Below are positions 25,083 to 34,400 of a stretch of DNA of 36,238 bases, piece by piece; position 1 is the stretch's first letter, and each line of letters opens with the position of its first letter. Source of the DNA: Bacillota bacterium (GTDB taxonomy: Bacteria; Bacillota; Clostridia; Lachnospirales; CAG-274); assembly GCA_017444985.1 (NCBI GenBank), contig JAFSVK010000009.1, positions 1 through 36,238 on the forward strand. Reading direction: 5' to 3'. The notes beneath the pieces were generated by a model. It searched no databases. It was not told where the DNA came from and saw nothing but the letters and a program-made list of their open reading frames with translations. Position numbers and translations under genes: made by a program.

Positions 25083-26663
25083 TCAAACTCCGCTTTCGCC
25101 GTAGTTTGACAGTACTCTTGCCGAAGGGTCGTTTACGTTGCAACCCTCCCAATCTTTGTTGGGCATCCAGAAATCGGCGATCATTTCACTGTTTCCCGGG
25201 TAGTACTTTTCAAATATATCTCTGTAGAGAAGAGATTCCTTTGTAAAAGGCTGAGCATGACTGTATTTTTTAACACCCTCTTTAAATTCTTCATCGGTAT
25301 ATACTTCTTCTGCGTACTCTTTAAGGTAGTCTACCATGGAATGACCCACAGCATCGGAAAAGGCAGCCTTTTCTCTGTAGAGTATATTTTTTGGCAGGTA
25401 GTCGCCCTCAAAGGCATGTCTTAACAGATACTTTCCTTTGTTGTATTTGTTAAGTTTCATCTCCGGGTCTATTGCCATAACATATTTTACAAAATCCAGA
25501 TCCCCGAAGGGTACTCTTGCTTCAAGGGAGTTTACGGATATACAGCGGTCAGCCCTAAGTACGTCGTACATGTGAAGCTCTCTCACTCTTTTTTGGGATT
25601 CCTCCTGAAAAGCTTGGGCTGAAGGGGCAAAATCCGTATATTTGTAACCGAAAAGCTCATCCGATATTTCTCCCGTAAGAAGCACCCTTATATCCGTTTT
25701 TTCGTGTATGGCTTTACACAAAAGATACATGCCCATACTTGCCCTTACGGTGGTTATATCGTAGGTAGCAAGTAAATGTATAACATCTTCAAGAGCATTT
25801 AAAACATCTTCTTTTGTTATTATCACCTCGGTGTGGTCGCTTTTGATATACTCTGCCACTTCCTTGGCATATTTCAGATCTATGGCATCGGTATCCATAC
25901 CTATGGCAAAGGTCTTTATAGGCTTGTCGCTTTTTTTCCGGGCTATGGCGCACACAAGGGAAGAGTCTAAGCCACCCGATAACAAGAAGCCCACCTTGGC
26001 ATCGGAATCAAGGCGTTTTTCAACACCCGATACAAGCTTATCGTGTATATTTTTACAGACCGTATCTATATCTTCCTTTATAACGGTCTCCACTTTCGTC
26101 ATATCTCTGTAGCTTATAAACTCCCCGTCTTTATAGTAGCAACCCGGAGGAAAGGGAAGTATCTTTTTACAAAGACCCGTTAAATTTTTAGGCTCACTTG
26201 CAAAAATAATATCCTCGTTTTTGTCGTAACCGTAGTAAAGAGGGCGAATACCTATAGGGTCTCTTGCCGCTATGAACTTTTTGGCTTTATTGTCGTATAT
26301 TATACAAGCATACTCCGCATCAAGCATCTTAAACATATCAACGCCGTGTTCCTTATAAAGAGGAAGGAGTATTTCGCAATCGCTGTCACTTTTGAAAGTA
26401 TATCCCTTAGCCGAAAGTTCTTTTTTAAGCTTTCTGAAACCGTATATCTCACCGTTACAAACAAGGTAGTTGCCTTCAAACTCAAAAGGCTGCATACCCT
26501 CGGGTGTAAGACCCATTATCGAAAGCCTTTGAAAGCCCAAAATACCCTCTCCGCAATCTATTATCCTGCTGTCATCGGGACCTCTTGAGACCGTTGCCGA
26601 AAGTCCCCTTTCCACATCCTCTTTACTGCCGCCTTTACCGCAGTATCCCATTACTGTACACAT
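25083..26663 (-). CDS. asnB: Asparagine synthase (glutamine-hydrolysing)
   Basis: Converts aspartate, glutamine and ATP to asparagine, glutamate, AMP and PPi. The 526-aa protein has the two usual domains. The N-terminal class II (Ntn) glutaminase begins MCTVMGYCGK with catalytic Cys2, with RGPDDS and LVCNGEIYGF following. The C-terminal synthetase has the PP-loop FLLSGGLDSSLVCAIA and LTGEISDELFGYKY. The spacing to purF is 18 bases with GGAGG before the ATG, so it is the last gene of the glt operon. No T-box is present, unlike many asparagine genes in the phylum; control is probably through the operon. Confidence 0.96.
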   Translation of the reverse strand: MCTVMGYCGKGGSKEDVERGLSATVSRGPDDSRIIDCGEGILGFQRLSIMGLTPEGMQPFEFEGNYLVCNGEIYGFRKLKKELSAKGYTFKSDSDCEILLPLYKEHGVDMFKMLDAEYACIIYDNKAKKFIAARDPIGIRPLYYGYDKNEDIIFASEPKNLTGLCKKILPFPPGCYYKDGEFISYRDMTKVETVIKEDIDTVCKNIHDKLVSGVEKRLDSDAKVGFLLSGGLDSSLVCAIARKKSDKPIKTFAIGMDTDAIDLKYAKEVAEYIKSDHTEVIITKEDVLNALEDVIHLLATYDITTVRASMGMYLLCKAIHEKTDIRVLLTGEISDELFGYKYTDFAPSAQAFQEESQKRVRELHMYDVLRADRCISVNSLEARVPFGDLDFVKYVMAIDPEMKLNKYNKGKYLLRHAFEGDYLPKNILYREKAAFSDAVGHSMVDYLKEYAEEVYTDEEFKEGVKKYSHAQPFTKESLLYRDIFEKYYPGNSEMIADFWMPNKDWEGCNVNDPSARVLSNYGESGV

Positions 26664-26681
26664 TTTTCTTCCTCCGTGCCT

Positions 26682-28106
26682 CTATTCCTTATGTATCTTT
26701 TCGTCAAATTTATTTTTGTTTCCCGCCTCCGACACATCTACGGGGTAATTTCCCGTAAAGCAACCGTCGCAGTACCCGAAACCATTGTTTATAATATCAC
26801 CTAAAGCCTCTGTAGGCAGATAGGCAAGGCTATTCGCTCCTATAAAGCTTGCTATCTCATCCTTGGATGAACATTTATCCGCTATAAGGTTTTCCTCCGA
26901 ATCTATGTCCGTTCCGAAGTAGCAGGAATGTATAAAGGGTGGAGATGATATCCTTACATGCACTTCCTTTGCCCCTGCCTGCCTTAAAAGGCCCACTATC
27001 CTTCCCGCTGTTGTTCCCCTTACAATGGAGTCATCTATCATTACCACTCTCTTGCCCCTAACGGTTTCTTCTATGGGGCTAAGCTTTATCTTTACCGCAT
27101 TTTCTCTGCCGTTTTGCTCGGGTTGTATAAAACTTCTTCCTATATATTTATTCTTTACAAAGCCTATGCCGTAGGGTATGCCGCTTTCTCTTGCGTAGCC
27201 TAAGGCGGCATCTATACCCGAATCGGGTACGCCTATAACAACATCCGCTTCTACGGGAGAGTATTTTGCAAGTATCTGCCCTGCATGGAGCCTTGCTTTA
27301 TGAACACTTACACCTTCTATAACGGAATCGGGACGGGCGAAATATATGTACTCAAAAATACATATCCTCTTTCTTCCACTGCAGTTGGTCTTTATGGATC
27401 TTAAGCCGGACTCGTCTATAACAACTATCTCTCCCGCTTCCACATTCCTTAAAAACTTAGCTCCCACAGCCTCTAAAGCACAGGTCTCCGAAGCCACTAC
27501 CATAGCCCCGTCTTCACACTCGCCTATACACAAAGGTCTGAAACCTTCGGGATCTCTAAAGGCTATAAGTTTTGTGGCTGTCATAAGTATGCAGGAATAG
27601 GCTCCCTTTAAAAAGGGCATAGCCTTTTCCACCGCTTCTTCCGTAGATGCCGCACTAAGTCTTTCTCTTACAATGGCGTAGGCTATAGCCTCGGTGTCGG
27701 AAGAACCGTGAAATATACCTGCGGACATTTCAAATATCCTTCTCAAAGTCCCTGCGTTTACAAGGTTCCCATTATGTACAAGAGCCATATTGCCCTTTAT
27801 ATGCCTTATAACAAGGGGCTGTATGTTATTCATACTCTTGCCCCCGGTAGTGGAATATCTTACATGTCCCACTGCCATATTGCCCTCACCGAGCTTTTCG
27901 GTCTCCTCTTTTGTGAAAACCTCGGATACCAAGCCGTCGGCTCTTTTTTCTCTGAATATCCCGTCATCACATACGGTTATACCGCAACTTTCCTGCCCTC
28001 TGTGTTGCAGGGCATACAAACCGAAATAGGCAGGTATAGCCACCTTTGTCCTCTTTTTTTCATATATTCCGAATACTCCGCATTCTTCATGTATGGAATC
28101 AAACAT
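26682..28106 (-). CDS. purF: Amidophosphoribosyltransferase
   Basis: First committed step of purine synthesis: PRPP and glutamine give phosphoribosylamine. The 474-aa protein is of the Bacillus type, with a short propeptide MFDSIHEE before the catalytic Cys9 (CGVFGIYE). Cysteines fitting the 4Fe-4S cluster are seen (a cysteine in RKRICIFEY, one in SCYFGTD, and YCDGC near the end). The PRPP loop reads RVVMIDDSIVRGTT. It is unusual that purF sits here rather than with other pur genes. It lies between the ANTAR gene (9-base gap) and asnB (18-base gap), clearly in the nitrogen operon. This may be a second copy or the only one; the window cannot tell. Confidence 0.96.
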   Translation of the reverse strand: MFDSIHEECGVFGIYEKKRTKVAIPAYFGLYALQHRGQESCGITVCDDGIFREKRADGLVSEVFTKEETEKLGEGNMAVGHVRYSTTGGKSMNNIQPLVIRHIKGNMALVHNGNLVNAGTLRRIFEMSAGIFHGSSDTEAIAYAIVRERLSAASTEEAVEKAMPFLKGAYSCILMTATKLIAFRDPEGFRPLCIGECEDGAMVVASETCALEAVGAKFLRNVEAGEIVVIDESGLRSIKTNCSGRKRICIFEYIYFARPDSVIEGVSVHKARLHAGQILAKYSPVEADVVIGVPDSGIDAALGYARESGIPYGIGFVKNKYIGRSFIQPEQNGRENAVKIKLSPIEETVRGKRVVMIDDSIVRGTTAGRIVGLLRQAGAKEVHVRISSPPFIHSCYFGTDIDSEENLIADKCSSKDEIASFIGANSLAYLPTEALGDIINNGFGYCDGCFTGNYPVDVSEAGNKNKFDEKIHKE

Positions 28107-28115
28107 TTTACACCT

Positions 28116-28697
28116 CTAAAGATATTGCTCGCTGAGTTTATCTATAATATCAAGGGCGGCAATATTTTTCTTCTTTCGTTTGTTCATAGCATACTTTTCC
28201 AGATATTGATGAGCCTGTTCTTCCGTCATGGATTTATACTCCATAAGCATAAATTTGGCTTTGTCTATAGTCTTTATATCGGAAAGTTTTTCCTCAAGTT
28301 TTTTGTTTTTAAGATATAAAGACATAGCTCTCATAGCCGCAATATCCACTGTTCTTATAATTTGGTAAAGTACGGTTTTTGAAAAGGGCTTTCCCACGGG
28401 AATGACCCCTGCCTTTTCCATACGCTCCGACAACTTTTCCGCCGCCTCGGCTTTTATAAGAAGTATACAGTTTGCAGTGAAATTTTCGGCTATTTTCTCC
28501 GCCAACTCAATACCCGTTTCGTCCATGAGAGGGGAGTTTACCACAACCAAGTCAATACCCGTATCCGACTCCAAAACATTAAGAGCTTGATAGGCGGACT
28601 CTTCAAACCTGAGCTCGTAGCTGAAATACTCACGAAGAAAAGCAAGAAGGGATTCGGAAAATGTTTTATTGCTTGAAACTACAAGTACCTTTTCCAA
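28116..28697 (-). CDS. ANTAR-domain regulator with degenerate receiver domain
   Basis: A 193-aa protein. Residues about 1-110 have a response-regulator receiver fold, but the acidic pair is replaced by SSN (8-10) and the phospho-acceptor position is N54 (DLVVVNSPL); K103 in GKPF is kept. Residues about 125-185 match the ANTAR RNA-binding domain (LEEKLSDIKTIDKAKFMLME and MTEEQAHQYLEKYA). ANTAR proteins bind paired hexaloop hairpins and prevent termination, typically for nitrogen genes. Phosphorylation-independent control is expected here, perhaps by binding the neighbouring glutamine synthetase homologue. The TTG start is supported by AAGGAGGG 6 bases upstream. No clear ANTAR hairpin pair is seen in this window. 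Confidence 0.9.
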   Translation of the reverse strand: MEKVLVVSSNKTFSESLLAFLREYFSYELRFEESAYQALNVLESDTGIDLVVVNSPLMDETGIELAEKIAENFTANCILLIKAEAAEKLSERMEKAGVIPVGKPFSKTVLYQIIRTVDIAAMRAMSLYLKNKKLEEKLSDIKTIDKAKFMLMEYKSMTEEQAHQYLEKYAMNKRKKKNIAALDIIDKLSEQYL

Positions 28698-28709
28698 ACT
28701 GTACCCTCC

Positions 28710-29987
28710 TTAAAATATATAAAAATACTTCTTCTCCATAAAATCTTCTTTATCTCGAGCCACGGAATATTCTCTCCACTGCTCGTTTGCCTCTTCCAAG
28801 GTCTTGTTAAGTATTTCCGAGGGAATATAGTTTTTTAAAAACTCGGATATTTGTGCTGTTTGGGCTGCCTCCGATATATTTTTGGCAAGGGCGGACAGGG
28901 AGTTTTCCTTTTCGGGAAGAGGCTCCTTATCAGCTATTGCCTCAAGGGAGGCGTATATTATAAGTCCGAAAACGATATAGGGATTACATACACAGTCCGA
29001 TATTTTTAAAGTCACCAAAAATCCATCTTCACCCGAGGACAGGCGTACAAGCTCATACCCTTCTTTATCCGACCAACTTACGTTAGAGGGTGCGCCGTAA
29101 CGTCCAAGCCTCAAGTAGGAATTGACGGTAGAGTTGGTAAAAAGTGTAAAGTCCTGTATATACTTTAATACTCCCGCTGCCCCATACCTTGTTATCTCTT
29201 TACATTCTTCCTCTTTTTCTTCCAAAAAGTCCGTATCCGGGTAAATGTTAAAGCTTATGTTCATGGCATTACCGCTACCCTCTCTTAAAGGTTTTGGCAT
29301 AAAGGAGGCATAAACTCCGTGAGTATCCGCTACAGACCTTACGGCGGATTTAAAGCTTAAAAAGGTGTCTGCAGCCTTTAAAGCGGATGCGGTGTTAAAA
29401 TCTATCTCGTGTTGACCCCAACCGCTCTCATGTCTTGAAGATATGGGACGTATACCCATTTGCTCCAAGGTAAGACACACATCTCGCCTTATATTTTCTC
29501 CCTTATCATCGGGTGCCGTATCACAGTAGCCCGCATAATCGTGGGGTGTTTTCGTGGGAAGTCCTCTTTCGGATAATGTAAAGAGTGTAAACTCACAAGA
29601 TGTACCGAAGCGAAAACAATAGCCTGCGGATATCGCTGCCTTCATGGCTTTTTTGAGAAAATATCTCGAATCTCCTTCAAAGTGGGTGCCGTCGGCATAG
29701 CGTATGAAACAGTACATCCTTATTACTCTGCCTTGTTGGGGTCTCCAGGGAAGTACCGTCATGGTACGGGGATCGGGGAAAAGAAATATGTCCCTGCCCT
29801 TAGCAATATCAAAACCCGCTATCTTCTCCGAAGCTATCCTTACACCCTTTTCAAATATGCCCTCCAATTCGGAGGAAAGTATGGATATATTTTTCAATCT
29901 TCCGTAAAGATCGCAAAATGTCAACTTTATAAACTTAACATCGTTTTCCTCTATATATTGCAGTATTTCTTTTTCGGTATAGATCAT
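28710..29987 (-). CDS. Glutamine synthetase family protein, divergent active site
   Basis: A 425-aa homologue of type I glutamine synthetase. The N-terminal beta-grasp domain (VKFIKLTFCDLYGRLKNISI) and catalytic domain are both recognisable (LPWRPQQGRVIRMYC, HFEGDSRYFLKK, SFMPKPL, CNPYIVFGL). Several conserved sites are changed. The usual E-x-E-F metal motif reads GTSCEFTLF (first Glu to Ser), the usual GSG(M/L)H reads GSGNAMN (active-site His lost), and the SSI/SIRGF loop reads SEKIAGF. The glutamates in RHE and QHE remain. It may be an enzyme of changed specificity or a regulatory pseudoenzyme. It is 24 bases from gltD and 12 from the ANTAR gene. AAGGAG precedes the ATG. Confidence 0.85.
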   Translation of the reverse strand: MIYTEKEILQYIEENDVKFIKLTFCDLYGRLKNISILSSELEGIFEKGVRIASEKIAGFDIAKGRDIFLFPDPRTMTVLPWRPQQGRVIRMYCFIRYADGTHFEGDSRYFLKKAMKAAISAGYCFRFGTSCEFTLFTLSERGLPTKTPHDYAGYCDTAPDDKGENIRRDVCLTLEQMGIRPISSRHESGWGQHEIDFNTASALKAADTFLSFKSAVRSVADTHGVYASFMPKPLREGSGNAMNISFNIYPDTDFLEEKEEECKEITRYGAAGVLKYIQDFTLFTNSTVNSYLRLGRYGAPSNVSWSDKEGYELVRLSSGEDGFLVTLKISDCVCNPYIVFGLIIYASLEAIADKEPLPEKENSLSALAKNISEAAQTAQISEFLKNYIPSEILNKTLEEANEQWREYSVARDKEDFMEKKYFYIF

Positions 29988-30011
29988 ATTCTTCTCCTTT
30001 ACACCCTACCC

Positions 30012-31493
30012 TTACAGGTTGGTATATCCCATAAGGTACTCATCCACTTCTTTTGCCGCTTTTCTGCCTTCGTCTATGGCTCTTACCACAAGGGATTGAC
30101 CTATATGCATATCTCCTGCGGTAAAGACCTTTTCTGCGGTGGTGGAGTGTTTGTTTTTCTCCGTTTTAACATTGGTACGCTCATCCACTTCCACACCGAA
30201 GGCCTGTGTAATATAGCTTTGAGAGCCCAAAAATCCTGCGGCTATGAGACAAAGCTCACAATCCAGTATCTTTTCGCTGCCTTCTATTTCTTTGGGAACT
30301 CTTCTGCCGCTGTTTTTATCCGTTACAAACTCAAGCTTAACTGTCTTTACAGCCTTAAGTCTACCCTCATCATCCTTTATAAATTCCTTTACGGTGGTCT
30401 CGTATATACGAGGGTCATTTCCGAAAACTGCTATAGCCTCTTCCTGACCGTAGTCTGTTTTGCAAACTCTGGGATATTGAGGGAAAGGATTGTTTTCCGC
30501 TCTCTCATCCGGAAGCTTAGGCATCATTTCAAGCTGTGTTACGGAACGACAGCCCTGTCTTACGGAGGTACCCACACAGTCGTTACCCGTGTCGCCTCCG
30601 CCTATTATTATAACGTTTTTATCTTTGGCACTTATATACTTGTTATCCGTAAGCCCCGAATCAAGCAAACTCTTGGTGGTAGCTTTCAAGAAATCCACCG
30701 CAAAGTGTATACCCTTCGCATCCCTTCCCTCTGCCTTTATATCTCTGGGGTTTGAGGAACCGCAAGCAAGTACCACGGCATCAAATTCACTTAATATCTC
30801 CTTAGAGGAAACATTTTCACCTACATTTGCATTTGTAACAAACTCCACGCCCTCTTCTTCCATAAGGGCTACACGCCTGTCTATTATGTGTTTTTCAAGC
30901 TTCATATTGGGAATGCCGTACATCAAAAGGCCTCCCACACGGTCGAATCTCTCATACACTCTTACAAAGTGGCCCCTTTTGTTAAGGGTATCGGCAACGG
31001 CAAGACCCGAGGGACCCGAACCTATTACCGCCACCTTTTTACCGCTTCTGTGTATTTTCTCTGCCTTTATGATTCCCTCTTCAAAGCCGTATTCTATAAG
31101 AGCATTTTCATTTTCCCTTACGGCAACGGGACTGTCGTACACACCGCATATACAAGCCTTTTCACAAAGGGCGGGGCATACTCTTGAAGTAAACTCGGGG
31201 AAGTTATTTGTTATCAAGAGCCTTTTTAAAGCCGTCTTCTTTCTGCCGTGATAGAGTTCATCGTTCCACTCGGGTATAAGGTTGTTTAAAGGGCAACCCG
31301 ATATCATACCTCCAAGCATTTTGCCGTTTTGACAAAAGGGGACACCGCAGTCCATACACCTTGCCGCCTGTTTACATCTTTCACCTTCCTCAAGAGGAAG
31401 ATGAAATTCATTATAATTTTTGATTCTCTCCAAGGGTGCTACAGCCCTGTTTTCTATTCTCTCATATTCCAAAAAGCCCGTGGCTTTACCCAT
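30012..31493 (-). CDS. gltD: Glutamate synthase small subunit (NADPH)
   Basis: Oxidises NADPH and passes electrons through FAD and Fe-S clusters to the large subunit. The 493-aa protein has N-terminal cysteine clusters (CKQAARCMDCGVPFC, SGCPLNN, CPALCEKACICG) for two 4Fe-4S centres. An FAD-binding VAVIGSGPSGLAVADTL follows, then a second nucleotide-binding motif NVIIIGGGDTGNDC and the C-terminal FAD contact TAGDMHIGQSLVVRAIDEGR. The length is typical. It starts 2 bases after the gltB stop, and its SD (AAGGAGG) lies in the last codons of gltB, so translation is coupled. Confidence 0.96.
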   Translation of the reverse strand: MGKATGFLEYERIENRAVAPLERIKNYNEFHLPLEEGERCKQAARCMDCGVPFCQNGKMLGGMISGCPLNNLIPEWNDELYHGRKKTALKRLLITNNFPEFTSRVCPALCEKACICGVYDSPVAVRENENALIEYGFEEGIIKAEKIHRSGKKVAVIGSGPSGLAVADTLNKRGHFVRVYERFDRVGGLLMYGIPNMKLEKHIIDRRVALMEEEGVEFVTNANVGENVSSKEILSEFDAVVLACGSSNPRDIKAEGRDAKGIHFAVDFLKATTKSLLDSGLTDNKYISAKDKNVIIIGGGDTGNDCVGTSVRQGCRSVTQLEMMPKLPDERAENNPFPQYPRVCKTDYGQEEAIAVFGNDPRIYETTVKEFIKDDEGRLKAVKTVKLEFVTDKNSGRRVPKEIEGSEKILDCELCLIAAGFLGSQSYITQAFGVEVDERTNVKTEKNKHSTTAEKVFTAGDMHIGQSLVVRAIDEGRKAAKEVDEYLMGYTNL

Positions 31494-31495
31494 AT

Positions 31496-34400
31496 TTATG
31501 CCTCCTTTCCCATGTATTCAAAAGCTTTCAGTTCTGCCTCATCCAAGGAAGAACCTTGCTTTACAAGTTCTTTTATCTTTTCGCTCATCCATTTGTAATC
31601 TTTGGGGATTATCTTTTTAAAGCAGGGTATATAGTTCTTGAAATCATCAAGTATAAGCTTTGCTTTCTCCGATGCGGTATTTTGGTAGTATTCTTCTATA
31701 ATGCTTCTCAACTCCGCAATATCCTCTGCATCGGCAAGGGTGGTGACCTCAAGATCGCTCTTGTTAAGTCTTGTGTAGAGGTCGTGCTTTTCATCAAGTA
31801 CATAGGCTATACCCCCCGACATACCTGCGGCAAAGTTTTTACCCGTTCTGCCAAGTATTACGGCTCTACCACCTGTCATATACTCACAGCCGTGGTCTCC
31901 CACGCCCTCACATACGGCTACGGCACCGGAGTTTCTTACGCAAAATCTCTCTCCCGCCACACCGTTTATAAAGGCTTTGCCCGAGGTAGCACCGTAAAGC
32001 ACCACATTACCAACTATAATGTTTTCATCTGCTTTAAAATCTGCCTTTTCGCTCTTGCGAAGTACAAGCTTACCTCCCGAAAGACCTTTTCCGAAATAGT
32101 CGTTACTGTCTCCCTCAAGTCTAAGTGTAAGACCCTTTGGTATAAAGGCACCGAAGGACTGACCTCCGCTTCCCTTACAATTTATAACAAAGGTATCGTC
32201 TTCGAGAGCGTTATCACCGTGTATGCGGGTTATTTCGGAACCAAAGAATGTACCCACACAGCGGTCTGTGTTCTTCACATCTATATTTACACTTTGATGC
32301 TCACCCTTCTTCAAAGCCGAACCTATCTTCTTTATTATAACCTTTTGGTCTACCGTTCTGTCAAGACCAAAATCATATTCATCTTCTTTTACAAAGTGCT
32401 TTTTCTCATCCGTATCCACACTAAAGAGTATACTGTTGAGATCTATGTTAAGCTCATGGGCTTTATTCTTTACTTTAAGAAGGTCGGTTCTGCCTACAAG
32501 CTCGTCTACCGTTCTTATTCCAAGCCTTGCCATATACTCTCTGAGCTCTTCCGCTATAAAGTGCATGAAGTTTATGATATATTCAGGCTTACCTTGAAAT
32601 CTTGCTCTGAGCTTGGGATCTTGAGTAGCTATACCCATAGGACAGGTATCCAGGTTACAAACTCTCATCATAACGCAACCCATAGTTACAAGGGGCGCTG
32701 TGGCAAAGCCAAACTCCTCCGCTCCCAAAAGAGCCGCAACAAGTACATCTCTACCCGTCATAAGCTTTCCGTCGGTCTCTATGCGTACTCTTGAACGAAG
32801 GCCGTTAAGTACCAAGGTTTGATGTGTCTCAGCCACACCCAGCTCCCAAGGAAGACCTGCATTGTATATGGAGCTTTTCGGAGCCGCACCCGTTCCGCCA
32901 TCGTGCCCCGATATAAGTATTACCTGGGCTCCCGCCTTTGCCACACCTGCCGCAACGGTACCTACTCCCGCCTCGGAAACCAGCTTTACGGAAATACGGG
33001 CTTTGGAGTTGGCATTTTTAAGGTCGTATATAAGCTGTGCCAGATCCTCTATGGAGTATATATCATGGTGAGGAGGCGGCGATATAAGACCTACACCCGC
33101 CGTAGAGTGACGGGTCTTTGCTATCCAAGGATATACCTTTCCCTTAGGGAGATGACCGCCCTCACCGGGCTTTGCACCCTGTGCCATTTTTATCTGTATC
33201 TCCTTTGCGGATACCAGATACTTACTTGTTACTCCGAATCTACCCGATGCCACCTGCTTTATGGCAGAGCATCTGTTATCTTCCAATCTTTCGGGGCTTT
33301 CTCCGCCCTCACCGCTGTTGGACTTTCCGCCTATGCTGTTCATGGCTATAGCCATACATTCATGAGCCTGTTGGGATATGGAGCCGTAGGACATGGCACC
33401 TGTTTTAAAGCGTGTGCATATACTTTCCACCGACTCAACTTCATTTATATCTATACCACCCTTGGGGTCGAAATTAAAGTCTACAAGGGAGCGAAGTGTA
33501 AGCTCGTTATCCTCTCTTGTAAGAGCTGCGGAGTACTCTTTAAATGTTTGATAGGAACCTGTTTTGGTAGCCTGTTGAAGTAAGTGTATGGTCTCGGGTG
33601 TGTAGAGATGGTCTGTCTTATTGCTTCTGAGCTTGTGGCTACCCACACTCAATATATTTTTCTCTCTGCCCAAACCCAAAGGTTCATAAGCATCGGCATG
33701 GAGTTTTTCGGTGCGAAGACTTATCTCCTTTAAACCTATACCACCTATACGGCTTACTGTACCCGCAAAATATTTTTCCGTAAGTTCTTTTGATATACCC
33801 ACAGCCTCAAAAAGTTTACTTCCCTGATAGGATTGTATGGTAGAAATACCCATTTTTGAAGCTATTTTAACTATACCGTGTATCACGGCGCTGTTGTAAT
33901 CATCCTCAGCCGCATAAAAATCCTTTGTAAGAGAGCCGTCTTGTATAAGGGAATGTATACATTCATGGGCAAGGTAGGGATTTACGGCACAAGCACCGTA
34001 TCCCAAAAGTGTGGCAAAGTGATGTACCTCTCTGGGTTCTCCGCTTTCAAGTATAAGAGCTACCGCCGTGCGCTTCTTCGTAGCCACAAGATGTTGTTGA
34101 AGTGCGGATACCGCCAAAAGTGAAGGTATGGGGCAGTGGAACTCATCCACATCTCTGTCGGAAAGCACCATAATATTTGCTCCGTCCTTATATGCCTTAT
34201 CCACCTGCACGAAAAGCAACTCTATAGCCTTTTCAAGAGGGGTGCCCAAATAATAAGTTATGGGTATCACCGCTGTTTTAAGACCCTTTGAATCAAGACT
34301 CTTTATTTTGAGCATATCGGTTTCCGTAAGTATGGGGTTTTCCACTCTCAGCACCCTACAATTTTCGGGGCTTTCATCCAAAAGGTTACCGTCACTTCCA

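Noticed and set aside
29682-30755. Plus-strand reading frame of 357 codons opposite the GS-like and gltD genes
   Set aside because: It spans two real genes on the opposite strand, is rich in Cys/Tyr/Phe in a pattern typical of antisense frames, and has no promoter or SD.
31436-32794. Plus-strand reading frame of 452 codons opposite gltB
   Set aside because: It is a shadow of gltB, whose complete domain set is on the minus strand. The antisense protein has no family features and no SD site.
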